The position numbers were made by a program, and so were the translations under genes. The notes below the pieces were generated by a model, which did not search any database, was not told the origin of the DNA, and worked only from the letters and a program-made list of their open reading frames with translations. A stretch of DNA of 64,000 bases from Streptomyces fructofermentans (GTDB lineage Bacteria; Actinomycetota; Actinomycetes; Streptomycetales; Streptomycetaceae). Position 1 is the first letter of the stretch; the number at the start of each line of letters is the position of its first letter. Of the stretch, positions 1 to 8,488 are shown one piece after another. The stretch spans positions 84,155 through 148,154 of the forward strand of contig NZ_BMWD01000018.1 in assembly GCF_014651055.1 (NCBI RefSeq), in the 5' to 3' direction.

Positions 1-188
1 ACGGCCTGACCGCCGTCGAGACCACCATCACCCCGGGCAACACGGCCTCCGAGCGGCTGTTCACCTCGTACGCCGCCCGCCACGGGGCCCGGGTCGAGCG
101 GGACGTCCTGTTCGACGCGGCGCACTTCCCCGACGGTGCCCCGCACGACCCCGAGGTGCTGTACCGCATCGGCCCCCTGTCGCTCTGA
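1..188 (+). CDS. ectA: L-2,4-diaminobutyrate acetyltransferase, C-terminal fragment
   Basis: Only the last 62 codons are inside the window; the reading frame starts at base 3 and the 5' end is cut by the window edge. EctA is a GNAT enzyme that acetylates L-2,4-diaminobutyrate at N4, the second step of ectoine synthesis. The visible end contains TPGNTASERLF, the acetyl-CoA-side GNAT segment, and finishes with DPEVLYRIGPLSL, typical of EctA C-termini. It lies 26 nt before ectB and is followed by ectC and ectD, which confirms the identity. The promoter is off the window. Confidence 0.95.
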   Translation, partial: GLTAVETTITPGNTASERLFTSYAARHGARVERDVLFDAAHFPDGAPHDPEVLYRIGPLSL

Positions 189-214
189 CCCCCCACGCCC
201 TGAGGAGTACCGCC

Positions 215-1486
215 GTGACCATCACCCAGCCCGACCTGAGCGTCTTCGAGACCCTGGAGTCGGAGGTGCGCAGCTACTGCCGCGCCTGGCCCACCGTCTT
301 CGACCGCGCGCAGGGCAGCCGCATGTTCGACGAGGACGGCCACGAGTACCTCGACTTCTTCGCGGGCGCCGGATCACTCAACTACGGCCACAACAACCCC
401 GTACTCAAACGGGCCCTCATCGACTACCTGGAGCGTGACGGGGTCACCCACGGCCTCGACATGTCGACGACGGCGAAACGCGCCTTCCTCGAATCGTTCC
501 AGAACATGGTGCTGCGCCCGCGCGACCTGCCCTACAAGGTCATGTTCCCCGGCCCGACGGGCACCAACGCCGTCGAGTCAGCGCTGAAACTGGCCCGGAA
601 GGTCAAGGGCAGGGAGGCGATCGTCTCCTTCACCAACGCTTTCCACGGCATGTCGCTGGGCTCGCTCGCCGTGACCGGCAACGCCTTCAAGCGGGCCGGC
701 GCCGGCATACCGCTCGTCCACGGCACGCCGATGCCCTTCGACAACTACTTCGATGGCCAGGTCCCCGACTTCCTCTGGTTCGAGCGGCTCCTGGGGGACC
801 AGGGCTCCGGACTCAACAAGCCCGCCGCCGTGATCGTCGAGACGGTGCAGGGCGAGGGCGGCATCAACGTCGCCCGCCCCGAGTGGCTGCGCGCGCTCGC
901 CGAGCTGTGCGAGCGCCAGGACATGCTGCTCATCGTCGACGACATCCAGATGGGCTGCGGCCGCACGGGCGCCTTCTTCTCCTTCGAGGAGGCGGGGATC
1001 GTGCCCGACATCGTGACCGTCTCCAAGTCCATCAGCGGCTACGGACTGCCCATGTCCCTGTGCCTGTTCAAGCCCGAACTGGACGTCTGGGAGCCGGGCG
1101 AGCACAACGGCACGTTCCGCGGCAACAACCCGGCCTTCGTGACGGCCGCCGCCGCGCTGGAGACGTACTGGTCCGACGGCTCGGCCATGGAGAAGCAGAC
1201 CCGCGCCCGGGGCGAGCAGATCGAGCAGGCGCTCATCTCCATCACCGAGGAGAACCTCGCGGACGTCCGCGAGTACCGGGGCCGCGGCCTCGTCTGGGGC
1301 CTGGAGTTCCACGAGAAGGAGCGCGCGGGCCGCATCGCCCGGCGCGCCTTCGAACTGGGCCTGCTCATCGAGACGTCGGGCCCGGAGAGCGAGGTCGTGA
1401 AGCTCCTCCCCGCCCTCACCGTCACGCCCGAGGAACTGGACGAGGGGCTGCGCACGCTCGCCCGAGCCGTCCGCGAGACCGTCTGA
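215..1486 (+). CDS. ectB: Diaminobutyrate-2-oxoglutarate aminotransferase
   Basis: 423 aa, the usual EctB length. This class III PLP aminotransferase converts L-aspartate-4-semialdehyde and glutamate to L-2,4-diaminobutyrate, the committed step of ectoine synthesis in the cytoplasm. The cofactor site is visible: [16 protein letters not shown] near residues 113-128, the Asp of [10 protein letters not shown] (about 242) and the Schiff-base Lys271 in VSKSISGYG. The GTG start at 215 is chosen because GAGGAG lies about 9 nt upstream and the protein then begins at the family-typical position. It is second in the ectABCD operon. Confidence 0.97.
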   Translation: MTITQPDLSVFETLESEVRSYCRAWPTVFDRAQGSRMFDEDGHEYLDFFAGAGSLNYGHNNPVLKRALIDYLERDGVTHGLDMSTTAKRAFLESFQNMVLRPRDLPYKVMFPGPTGTNAVESALKLARKVKGREAIVSFTNAFHGMSLGSLAVTGNAFKRAGAGIPLVHGTPMPFDNYFDGQVPDFLWFERLLGDQGSGLNKPAAVIVETVQGEGGINVARPEWLRALAELCERQDMLLIVDDIQMGCGRTGAFFSFEEAGIVPDIVTVSKSISGYGLPMSLCLFKPELDVWEPGEHNGTFRGNNPAFVTAAAALETYWSDGSAMEKQTRARGEQIEQALISITEENLADVREYRGRGLVWGLEFHEKERAGRIARRAFELGLLIETSGPESEVVKLLPALTVTPEELDEGLRTLARAVRETV

Positions 1487-1507
1487 GCCGTACCGGGCCG
1501 CGTCCGG

Positions 1508-1528
1508 GGCCGTCCACGGCGGACGGCC
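1508..1528 (+). other. Stem-loop between ectB and ectC
   Basis: A perfect 8-bp inverted repeat (GGCCGTCC / GGACGGCC) with a 5-nt loop lies in the 76-nt ectB-ectC gap, upstream of the ectC Shine-Dalgarno sequence. The other gaps in the operon are short, so this may be an RNA-processing or attenuation element. No U-tract follows. Its function is inferred only from position. Confidence 0.4.
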
Positions 1529-1562
1529 GCACCCCATCAGCCGAAGGAGGCTTCGCACCACC

Positions 1563-1967
1563 GTGATAGTCCGTTCGTTCAAGGAGCTCGAAGGCACCGA
1601 CCGACACGTGAAATCGGCGTCGGGCACCTGGGAGAGCAAGCGCATCGTCCTCGCCAAGGAGAGGGTCGGCTTCTCCGTGCACGAGACGATCCTGTACGCG
1701 GGCACGGAGACGTCGATGTGGTACGCGAACCACGTCGAGGCCGTCGTCTGCGTCGAGGGCGAGGCCGAACTCACCGACGACGAGACCGGCCTGAAGTACA
1801 CGATCACGCCGGGAACCATGTACCTCCTCGACGGACACGAGAGGCACACCATGCGGATCAAGGAGGACTTCCGCTGCGTGTGCGTGTTCAACCCGCCCGT
1901 GACCGGACGGGAGGACCACGACGAGAACGGCGTCTACCCCCTGCTGACCGAGCCCGAGGAGGCCTGA
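1563..1967 (+). CDS. ectC: L-ectoine synthase
   Basis: 134 aa, GTG start preceded by GAAGGAGG at about 1544-1550. EctC is a small iron-dependent cupin that cyclises N4-acetyl-diaminobutyrate to ectoine. The beginning [16 protein letters not shown] is characteristic. The cupin motifs [26 protein letters not shown] and the later F-NPP segment are present. Length and order within ectABCD match the family. It ends 5 nt before ectD, so the two genes are very likely cotranscribed and coupled. Confidence 0.97.
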   Translation: MIVRSFKELEGTDRHVKSASGTWESKRIVLAKERVGFSVHETILYAGTETSMWYANHVEAVVCVEGEAELTDDETGLKYTITPGTMYLLDGHERHTMRIKEDFRCVCVFNPPVTGREDHDENGVYPLLTEPEEA

Positions 1968-1972
1968 GCACG

Positions 1973-2863
1973 ATGACCACCATCACCGACCTGTATCCGA
2001 GCCGAGGCGCCGTCGAGGTGTCCCTGCCCCGGCAGGACCCGGTCGTGTGGGGCGCGCCCGGCGCGCCGGGCCCGATCCCGGCCGCGGACCTCGGGTCGTA
2101 CGAGCGCGACGGCTTCCTCGCCGTCGAGCAGCTCATCGACGACGAGGACGTCGCGCTCTACCGCGCCGAGCTGGAGCGCCTGGTGACCGACCCCGCGATC
2201 CGCGCCGACGAGCGCTCGATCGTGGAGCCCTCGTCGCAGGAGATCCGCTCGGTCTTCGAGGTGCACAGGATCAGCGAGGTCTTCGCCCGGCTGGTCCACG
2301 ACGAGCGCCTGGTGGACCGCGCCCGGCAGATCCTCGGCTCGGACGTCTACGTCCACCAGTCGCGGATCAACGTCAAGCCCGGCTTCGGCGCGAGCGGCTT
2401 CTACTGGCACTCGGACTTCGAGACCTGGCACGCCGAGGACGGCCTGCCGAACATGCGCACGGTGTCCGTGTCGATCGCGCTGACCGAGAACCACGACACC
2501 AACGGCGGCCTCATGATCATGCCGGGGTCGCACCGGACGTTCCTCGGCTGCTCCGGCGCCACGCCCGAGGACAACTACAAGAAGTCGCTCCAGATGCAGG
2601 ACGCGGGCACGCCCTCGGACGAGGCGCTCACCGCGTTCGCCTCCGAGCACGGCATCAAGCTCTTCACGGGCCGTGCCGGATCGGCGACCTGGTTCGACTG
2701 CAACTGCATGCACGGCTCGGGGGACAACATCACCCCGTTCCCGCGCTCGAACGTCTTCATCGTGTTCAACAGCGTCGAGAACACGGCGGTGGAGCCGTTC
2801 GCGGCCCCCGTGCGGCGCCCCGAGTTCATCGGCGCGCGCGACTTCACGCCGGTGGGCCGGTAG
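1973..2863 (+). CDS. ectD: Ectoine 5-hydroxylase
   Basis: 296 aa, ATG at 1973. EctD is a non-heme Fe(II)/2-oxoglutarate dioxygenase that converts ectoine to 5-hydroxyectoine. The 2-His-1-carboxylate iron triad is visible as His146 and Asp148 (WHSDFETWH) and the distal His247 (CNCMHGSGDN), and the EctD signature around FGASGFYWHSDF is intact. Presence of ectD means the strain should make hydroxyectoine as well as ectoine. It is the last gene of the operon; a strong hairpin follows at 2943-2983. Confidence 0.97.
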   Translation: MTTITDLYPSRGAVEVSLPRQDPVVWGAPGAPGPIPAADLGSYERDGFLAVEQLIDDEDVALYRAELERLVTDPAIRADERSIVEPSSQEIRSVFEVHRISEVFARLVHDERLVDRARQILGSDVYVHQSRINVKPGFGASGFYWHSDFETWHAEDGLPNMRTVSVSIALTENHDTNGGLMIMPGSHRTFLGCSGATPEDNYKKSLQMQDAGTPSDEALTAFASEHGIKLFTGRAGSATWFDCNCMHGSGDNITPFPRSNVFIVFNSVENTAVEPFAAPVRRPEFIGARDFTPVGR

Positions 2864-2942
2864 CCGGCCGGCGGTGCGGTTTCCCGGGGCGCCGACGTGG
2901 GACGCGGCGTCCCGGGTCCCCGGCACTCCTACGGGGTGCCGG

Positions 2943-2983
2943 TCCGGGCCCGGTCTCCCCGTACGGCGGAGCCCGGGCCCGGA
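2943..2983. terminator. Hairpin between convergent ectD and OYE genes
   Basis: Perfect 11-bp stem (TCCGGGCCCGG / CCGGGCCCGGA) with a 19-nt loop, placed between two convergent genes. It probably ends transcription of both the ect operon and the opposing reductase. There is no clear T-tract, as is usual in Streptomyces. Confidence 0.65.
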
Positions 2984-2987
2984 CGCG

Positions 2988-4046
2988 TCACAGCGCGGGG
3001 TAGTCGGTGTAGCCCTTCGCGTCGCCGCCGAAGAACGTCGACGGGTCGGGCTCGTTGAACGGGCCCCCCGCCCGCAGGCGCGCGGGCAGGTCGGGGTTGG
3101 CCAGGAACAGCTGGCCGAACGCGACGAGGTCGGCGACACCGTCCTCGACGAGGGTCAGCTCCCCGGGCCCGGTCGGGCCCTCGGTCCCCGGGTTCAGGAT
3201 GAACGTGCCGCTGAACGACTTGCGCAGCGCGAGGGTCAGCTCACGGACCTCGCCCACCTCGGTGACGTGCAGATAGGCCAGGCCCAGCGGCTCCAGCTCG
3301 GCGACCAGCGCGGTGTACGCCGGACCCGGCTCCGGCTCGTGGATGTCGTTGTACGGGTTCCCGGGCGAGATGCGGATCGCGGTGCGTCCCGCGCCGATCT
3401 CGGCGGCGACCGCCTTGACGGCCTCCACGGCGAACCGGATGCGGTTCTCGGCGGGGCCGCCCCACTCGTCGGTGCGGTGGTTGGAGCCGGGGGCGAGGAA
3501 CTGGTGGATCAGGTAGCCGTTGGCTCCGTGCAGCTCGACCCCGTCGAAGCCGGCCTCGACCGCGTTGCGCGCGGCGGCCGCGAACTCCCCGACGGTGGCC
3601 CGGATCTCGGCGTCGGTGAGTTCGCGAGGGGTGACGAAGTCCAGCGGTCCCTCGTGCGTGTAGACCTGCCCCTTCGCAGGGACGGGCGAGGCGCCGACGT
3701 TGACGAGGTCGCCGGGCAGCAGGGTCGGGTGCCCGATGCGGCCCGCGTGCATGAGCTGGGCGAAGATCCGGCCGCTCGCCCGGTGCACGGCGTCCGTCAC
3801 CTCGCGCCACGCCGCCACCTGCTCGGCGCTGTGCAGGCCCGGCGTGTCCGGGTACCCCTGGCCCACGGCGGACGGCTGGATGCCCTCGGTGATGATCAGA
3901 CCGGCGGAGGCGCGCTGAGCGTAGTACTCGGCGGTGAGGGCGTCGGGGAGTCCGCCGCCCGCCCGGCTTCGGGTCATCGGCGCCATGGCGATGCGGTTGG
4001 CGAGCGCGGTGCCGGACAGGTCGATCGGATCGTATGCGGTGGTCAC
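2988..4046 (-). CDS. Old yellow enzyme family alkene reductase
   Basis: 352 aa, GTG start with AGGAG upstream (tcccaggagc). An NADPH-flavin (FMN) oxidoreductase of the OYE / N-ethylmaleimide reductase group, which reduces activated alkenes, nitro-compounds or related electrophiles. Visible features are the N-terminal barrel strand NRIAMAPMTRSRA, the FAQLMHAGRIGH segment, the His-Asn pair in ELHGANGYLIHQFLAP and the downstream NHRTDEWGG. It is divergent from a MarR regulator, and the shared intergenic region carries a duplicated palindrome. A role in electrophile or xenobiotic detoxification is inferred; the natural substrate cannot be read from sequence. Confidence 0.9.
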   Translation of the reverse strand: MTTAYDPIDLSGTALANRIAMAPMTRSRAGGGLPDALTAEYYAQRASAGLIITEGIQPSAVGQGYPDTPGLHSAEQVAAWREVTDAVHRASGRIFAQLMHAGRIGHPTLLPGDLVNVGASPVPAKGQVYTHEGPLDFVTPRELTDAEIRATVGEFAAAARNAVEAGFDGVELHGANGYLIHQFLAPGSNHRTDEWGGPAENRIRFAVEAVKAVAAEIGAGRTAIRISPGNPYNDIHEPEPGPAYTALVAELEPLGLAYLHVTEVGEVRELTLALRKSFSGTFILNPGTEGPTGPGELTLVEDGVADLVAFGQLFLANPDLPARLRAGGPFNEPDPSTFFGGDAKGYTDYPAL

Positions 4047-4069
4047 GACAGCTCCTGGGAACGATTTAT

Positions 4070-4126
4070 GTGGTCGGCCAATTAACTGAACAGGGGACCA
4101 CCGTAAACCATTCCTTGGTCGGCCAA
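4070..4126. promoter_or_regulatory. Duplicated operator between OYE and marR genes
   Basis: The 11-mer TGGTCGGCCAA occurs twice, at 4071 and 4116, 45 bp apart, and each copy is close to palindromic (TTGG-YCGR-CCAA). The two copies flank the probable start sites of the divergent reductase and MarR genes. Such an arrangement is typical of an autoregulatory MarR site controlling a detoxifying enzyme. Binding is inferred. Confidence 0.65.
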
Positions 4127-4179
4127 GTTATTCTGGGTGGAAAGCTGGGGGGAAGCACGTCCGCCGAACGGGAGTCGAG

Positions 4180-4701
4180 ATGAGTGCCACCCAGGAGGTC
4201 GGGGCCCCGCAGGCCGACCCCGTCTGTACCGACGGGCTGCCCGCCGCCGCGCGCGGCGGTCCGGTCAGCCACGCCATCTCGCGGGTCGCCCGCCTGCACC
4301 GCACCGCCGCCGGCAGGCTGCTGCGGGGGGCCGGGCTCTACCCCGGCCAGGAATTCGTGATGATGCAGCTGTGGGACCGGGGCCCGGTGCGCCAGTCCGA
4401 GCTGATCAAGGCCGTCGACCTCGATCCGTCCACGGTCACGAAGATGCTCCAGCGACTGGAGCAGGCCGGGCACGTCCGGCGGCGGCCCGACCCGTCGGAC
4501 GGCCGCGCCGTGCTCGTCGAGGCGACGGAGGAGGCCTGCGGACTGCTCGGGGCCGTCACCGGCGCCTGGGCGGAGCTGGAGGAGCACACCCTCGCCGGAC
4601 TGGGCCCCGCCGAGCGGTCCCAGCTCGCCGAGCTCCTGGCCCGCGTCGAGGCGAACCTCTGCACGGACGCCGGGGCCTGCGCGCGGCCCACGGAGGCGTA
4701 G
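4180..4701 (+). CDS. MarR family transcriptional regulator
   Basis: 173 aa, ATG start. A winged-helix dimeric regulator: the recognition helix region is LIKAVDLDPSTVTKMLQRLE and the wing is VRRRPDPSDGRAVLVEAT, both classic for MarR. The N-terminal 45 residues (Ala/Gly/Pro-rich) look disordered. It sits divergently to the OYE reductase, sharing the duplicated operator, so it probably represses that gene and itself until a ligand or oxidant releases it. No conserved Cys in the sensing position of OhrR-type proteins is evident. Confidence 0.88.
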   Translation: MSATQEVGAPQADPVCTDGLPAAARGGPVSHAISRVARLHRTAAGRLLRGAGLYPGQEFVMMQLWDRGPVRQSELIKAVDLDPSTVTKMLQRLEQAGHVRRRPDPSDGRAVLVEATEEACGLLGAVTGAWAELEEHTLAGLGPAERSQLAELLARVEANLCTDAGACARPTEA

Positions 4702-4733
4702 GCCGGGGCTCCCCGGCGTGGGGGTCGCGGGGT

Positions 4734-5765
4734 CTACAGCCAGGCCAGCGACGCCGCCCGTTCCAGCACGGCGCGGACGGCCGCCTCGTCGCCCGTCGAG
4801 CGCCTCGGCACCTCGTCGGGCGCGCGGCGCCCTCCCACGAGCCGGCAGAAGTCCACCGCGTCCACGGCGAGTTCGCCCCGGACCGGGTCGTCCTCCGAGC
4901 CGAGGACCCACCGGGCGTCCTCCCCGCCGACCGTCACCGCGAACAGCACCGGCGGTGCCGACGGCCCGAGGGCCGCACCGAGCACGCGGACGGCCAGCCG
5001 CACCAGCCGCCGGAGATGGCCGTCGGGCGGCGGCGGCACCGCGAGGCCCAGCGCCCGGCCGATGTCGTCCGCGTGGATCCACGCCTCGAAGGCGCGGGTC
5101 AGGAAGTGGTCGGCGACCGGCAGCCGCGTCCCCATCAACGTCGCGGCGCGCGAGGCGAGTTCGGGGTCCCTCGCCTCCGCCGTGGCGAGCAGGGCCGAGG
5201 ACTGCGCGGCCCACTCGGCCACCGTCTCCGAGGGCTCGCGCGTGCGCTCGTAGGCGATCACGTCCGCGGTCCGGGTCTCCCAGTCCGCCTCCCACGGAGT
5301 CGCCTCCCGGCCCCGGGGCGGCGGCACACGGACCTCCAGGCCGAGGTGCCGCGCCAACTCCTGGTCCGCCGCGATCAGATGGCCGACCGTGTCGCGGACG
5401 TCCCAGTCGTGCACGACCGGAGTGCTCCACGACCGCCTGCCACCGAGCTCGCGCAGCAGTGCCCCCAGGCCCGCGACGGCCGCCGCGTACGGCACCGCGT
5501 GGTCCGCCACGCGCGGCAGGGCGGGGCGGGCGCGCAGGGCCGGACCCAGCACTCCGTCGATCCCCGTCGCGCCGTTGCCGGAGGGGGCCGACGCGGGATC
5601 GCCGCCGTCCAGCAGCCGTACCGTCTCCCTGAGCCGCACCGCCTCCGCGGAACAGGTCTCGCAACCGGCCAGATGCGTCGGCACGGCCCGTCCGCCTCCC
5701 GGCGGCAGGGCGCCGAGGGCCCAGGCCGCCAGCAGTTCGGGCACGCCGTCGTGGTCGTCGGTCAC
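4734..5765 (-). CDS. Zinc-finger / maleylpyruvate isomerase-like fusion, probable anti-sigma factor
   Basis: 343 aa. Residues 1-45 form a zinc-finger anti-sigma type domain with His31-x3-Cys35-x2-Cys38 (HLAGCETC). From about residue 90 the protein matches the actinobacterial maleylpyruvate-isomerase-like (MDMPI/DinB) helical domain, with HDWDVRDTVGHLIAADQE and HADDIGRALG segments. No membrane helix is visible, so it should be cytosolic. It starts 25 nt after an ECF sigma gene on the same strand, the usual sigma/anti-sigma order. MDMPI domains are associated with mycothiol or metal chemistry, so thiol sensing is possible; that is inference. Confidence 0.8.
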   Translation of the reverse strand: MTDDHDGVPELLAAWALGALPPGGGRAVPTHLAGCETCSAEAVRLRETVRLLDGGDPASAPSGNGATGIDGVLGPALRARPALPRVADHAVPYAAAVAGLGALLRELGGRRSWSTPVVHDWDVRDTVGHLIAADQELARHLGLEVRVPPPRGREATPWEADWETRTADVIAYERTREPSETVAEWAAQSSALLATAEARDPELASRAATLMGTRLPVADHFLTRAFEAWIHADDIGRALGLAVPPPPDGHLRRLVRLAVRVLGAALGPSAPPVLFAVTVGGEDARWVLGSEDDPVRGELAVDAVDFCRLVGGRRAPDEVPRRSTGDEAAVRAVLERAASLAWL

Positions 5766-5790
5766 CGGACGCCTCCTTCCCCTGTCGCCA

Positions 5791-6417
5791 TCATGCGCCC
5801 CTCTCCCACAGCGGATCGGGCGGGTCCGCCGTGTCCGACAGGGCCTGCGCCAGCTTGCGCAGCGCCGACCGCAACCGGGTCTTGGCCGTACCCTCCGGGA
5901 TGCCCAGCTCCACCGCGGCCTGCCGGTAGGTGCGGCCGGCGAAGTAGGCGAGGTGCACCACCTCCCGCTGCGGCTGCGGGAGTTCGGCGAGGGCCGAGTG
6001 CAGCAGGAGCGAGCGCTCGCGGTCGACGACCGCCTCGTCCGGACCGGGCCCCGTGTCCGGGATCGCGTGCAGGGCGGAGTCGTCCGCGGCGGCGTCCTTG
6101 CGGTGCCTGGCCTCGCTGCGCACCCAGTCCACGGCCCGCCGGTGGGCGAGCATGGACAGCCAGGTGCGCAGCGATCCGCGGCTCGCGTCGAACGCGTACG
6201 GCCGGCTCCACAACTGGGCGAAGACCTCCTGCGCCACGTCCTCGGCGGCGGCCGGGCTGCGCGTCACCCGTACGGCGACCCGCCGCACGAGCCCGGCGTA
6301 CGCGGTGTACGCCTCGGCCAGCGCCGACTCGTCCCCGTACACCAGTCGTCGGTGCAACTCCGCGTCCAAGGGCGCCCGTTCGGACTTGTGGAGAGTCGGC
6401 TCCACCGGCATCACCAC
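5791..6417 (-). CDS. ECF RNA polymerase sigma factor (SigK/SigL-like)
   Basis: 208 aa. Region 2 (residues about 35-100) shows VTRSPAAAEDVAQEVFAQLW and SLRTWLSMLAHRRAVDWVR. Region 4 (about 140-195) shows LPQPQREVVHLAYFAGRTY and IPEGTAKTRLRSALRKL. Size and lack of other regions fit an ECF factor. The GTG start at 6417 (GTG GTG ATG) is not certain; ATG at 6411 is equally possible. The gene directly precedes its probable anti-sigma partner on the same strand. Confidence 0.88.
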   Translation of the reverse strand: MVMPVEPTLHKSERAPLDAELHRRLVYGDESALAEAYTAYAGLVRRVAVRVTRSPAAAEDVAQEVFAQLWSRPYAFDASRGSLRTWLSMLAHRRAVDWVRSEARHRKDAAADDSALHAIPDTGPGPDEAVVDRERSLLLHSALAELPQPQREVVHLAYFAGRTYRQAAVELGIPEGTAKTRLRSALRKLAQALSDTADPPDPLWERGA

Positions 6418-6481
6418 CTCGTGGTGCCTTCCTAGCGCCCCGCGGGGTGCTCGCGCCAGTGGGCCGGCCGGACTCGCGGGC

Positions 6482-6521
6482 CCGGTTCCGGGCGGCGGGC
6501 CGGGCCGGGGCCCGGAACCGG
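6482..6521 (-). terminator. Terminator hairpin after class V aminotransferase
   Basis: Perfect 11-bp inverted repeat (CCGGTTCCGGG / CCCGGAACCGG) with an 18-nt GC-rich loop, beginning one nucleotide after the stop codon of the minus-strand gene that ends at 6523. Confidence 0.65.
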
Positions 6522-6522
6522 C

Positions 6523-7572
6523 TCATCCGGACAGGACGTCCAGCAGCCGGTCGACGTCGTCGGCGGTGTTGTAGAGGTGGAAGGCGGCCCGCAGATTGCC
6601 CGCGCGGTCGGAGACCTCCACACCCGCGCGGCTGAGCGCCGGCTGACGGTGGCCGAGCCCGGGCACCGACACGATCGGCGAGCCGGGGGCGGGCACCGGC
6701 GGTGCGCCGAGCGAGGCGAGACCCGCCCGGAACCGCTCGGCCAGCGCCAGGTCGTGGTCGCGCACGGCCTCGATGCCCAACTGCTCCAGGAGTTCGAGGG
6801 AGCGCCGGGCGCCCGCGTACGAGAAGAGGCCGGGACTCTCGTCGAACCGCCTCGCGGAGCGGGCGAGTTCCTCGACCGGGCCGTAGCAGGAGTCCCAGGG
6901 GTGCTCGCCCGCGACCCAGCCGGCGAACACCGGGGTGAGCCCGCCGAGGTCCTCCGGGACGACGAGGAAGGCCACCCCGCGCGGGCAGACGAGCCACTTG
7001 AAGGCGACGGAGACCAGGTAGTCGTACGCGTCCGCGTCCAGCGGGAGCCAGCCGGCCGCCTGGGAGGCGTCGACGTACGTACGCGCGCCGTGCGCGGCAG
7101 CGGCCGCGCGGATCGCGGGGAGGTCGGCGACCCGGCCGTCGGCGGACTGCGCGGCGCTCACCGCGACGAGCGCGGTGCCGGGACGCACCGACTCGGCCAG
7201 CCGCTCCAGCGGCACGGCCCGCACCTTGAGGTCCGTACGGACGTGGAACGGTGTCACGAGTGAGCTGAACTCGCCCTCCGCCGTGAGGACTTCGGCGCCC
7301 TCGGGCAGGGAGGCGGCGATCAGGCCGGTGTACACCGCGACCGAGGCCCCGGCCGCGACACGGCGGTCCGTGACCCCCGTCAGCCGGGCGAAGGAGGCGC
7401 GGGCCGCCTCCACGTCGGCGAACATGTCCTGCGGCTTCCCGGCGGCCACGGACTCGACGCCGGCCCGTACGGCCGCCACCGCGCGCGCCGGGAGCAGCCC
7501 GGTGCTGGCGGTGTTCAGGTAGGTGCTCCTCGGGGCGAACTCGGCGCGGACCAGGGTCTCGAAGGTCTCCAT
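6523..7572 (-). CDS. Class V aminotransferase / cysteine desulfurase-like PLP enzyme
   Basis: 349 aa when started at the ATG at 7572 (METFETLVRAEF), where homology to the family begins; an upstream in-frame extension to 7650 is possible but looks non-coding. Fold-type I PLP signals are the Asp168 of YVDASQAAGW and the cofactor Lys192 in VSVAFKWLVCPRG. The substrate group (cysteine desulfurase-like or kynureninase-like) cannot be settled; no catalytic Cys loop of SufS type is obvious, so a generic aminotransferase class V annotation is safest. It stands alone, with its own terminator. Confidence 0.82.
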   Translation of the reverse strand: METFETLVRAEFAPRSTYLNTASTGLLPARAVAAVRAGVESVAAGKPQDMFADVEAARASFARLTGVTDRRVAAGASVAVYTGLIAASLPEGAEVLTAEGEFSSLVTPFHVRTDLKVRAVPLERLAESVRPGTALVAVSAAQSADGRVADLPAIRAAAAAHGARTYVDASQAAGWLPLDADAYDYLVSVAFKWLVCPRGVAFLVVPEDLGGLTPVFAGWVAGEHPWDSCYGPVEELARSARRFDESPGLFSYAGARRSLELLEQLGIEAVRDHDLALAERFRAGLASLGAPPVPAPGSPIVSVPGLGHRQPALSRAGVEVSDRAGNLRAAFHLYNTADDVDRLLDVLSG

Positions 7573-7701
7573 GGGAACCACTCTGCGGCCCCGGGGGGCC
7601 CTCGTCCATCGCGTATTCGTACGCGGATCCCCCAAGCGGTCCTTATGCATGGCCGCTGAGCTGGGGCGACGGCCGGGCGGGCCCGGACGCCGCCCGGCAG
7701 G

Positions 7702-8415
7702 TCAGTTCCGCGGCACCGCGCAGCCGTCCGGTCCGCAGGCCTCGGCGTCGTCCTGCTGGATCAGCTCGATCGGCGAGCGGTTGCCCCACGCCTGCTCCAG
7801 CGCCCGGGTGAAGACCTCGGCGGGCTGGGCGCCGGAGACGCCGTACGCGCGGTCGAGGACGAAGAACGGCACGCCGTTCGCGCCCAGCTCGGCGGCCTCG
7901 CGCTCGTCGGCGCGGACCTCGTCCGCGTAGGCGTCGGGGTCCGCGAGGACCTCGCGGACCCGCCCCGCGTCCAGGCCCGCCGCGACGGCCAGCTCCACGA
8001 GCCGCTCGTCGTCGCCGAACACGGACCGCTCCTCGGCGAAGTTGGCCCGGTACAGGAGCTGGATCAGCTCGTCCTGGCGGCCCCGCTCCTTGGCGAGGTG
8101 GAGCAGCCGGTGCATGTCGAAGGTGCTGCCGTGGTCGCGGTCGCGGGTGCGGTACTCCAGTCCCTCGGCCGCCGCCTGCGTGCCCAGGTTGTCCTCGCCG
8201 GCCTGCGCCTGCGCCTCGCTCATGCCGTACTTCTTGGTCAGCATCCGCAGGACGGGCTGGATGTCGCCCTTGGCCCGGCCGGGGTCGAGCTCGAAGGAGC
8301 GGTGCACGACCTCGACGGCTTCGCGGTGCGGGAAGGCTTCGAGCGCCTTCTCGAAGCGGGCCTTGCCCACGTAGCACCAGGGGCAGGCGATGTCGCTCCA
8401 GATCTCGACGCGCAT
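7702..8415 (-). CDS. DsbA family oxidoreductase (FrnE-like)
   Basis: 237 aa, ATG at 8415. Thioredoxin-fold protein with the active-site CPWC at residues 11-14 just after the first strand (MRVEIWSDIACPWCYVG), a long helical insertion, and the cis-Pro loop GANGVPFFVLD near residue 175. The C-terminal CGPDGCAVP tail has a second Cys pair and is typical of actinobacterial FrnE-type proteins. No signal peptide, so it acts in the cytoplasm, probably as a disulfide isomerase/oxidoreductase. No operon partner is obvious. Confidence 0.88.
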   Translation of the reverse strand: MRVEIWSDIACPWCYVGKARFEKALEAFPHREAVEVVHRSFELDPGRAKGDIQPVLRMLTKKYGMSEAQAQAGEDNLGTQAAAEGLEYRTRDRDHGSTFDMHRLLHLAKERGRQDELIQLLYRANFAEERSVFGDDERLVELAVAAGLDAGRVREVLADPDAYADEVRADEREAAELGANGVPFFVLDRAYGVSGAQPAEVFTRALEQAWGNRSPIELIQQDDAEACGPDGCAVPRN

Positions 8416-8488
8416 TTCTTGGCTTTCTCCGGCTCGTACGGGCACGAGGACGTTCCCCGCGGGTACGTGAACGTTCAAGCGCCGGTGT

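Noticed and set aside
578-1891. 437-aa minus-strand open frame
   Set aside because: It lies antisense to ectB and ectC, which are certain, and has Arg/Gly/Ala-rich shadow composition.
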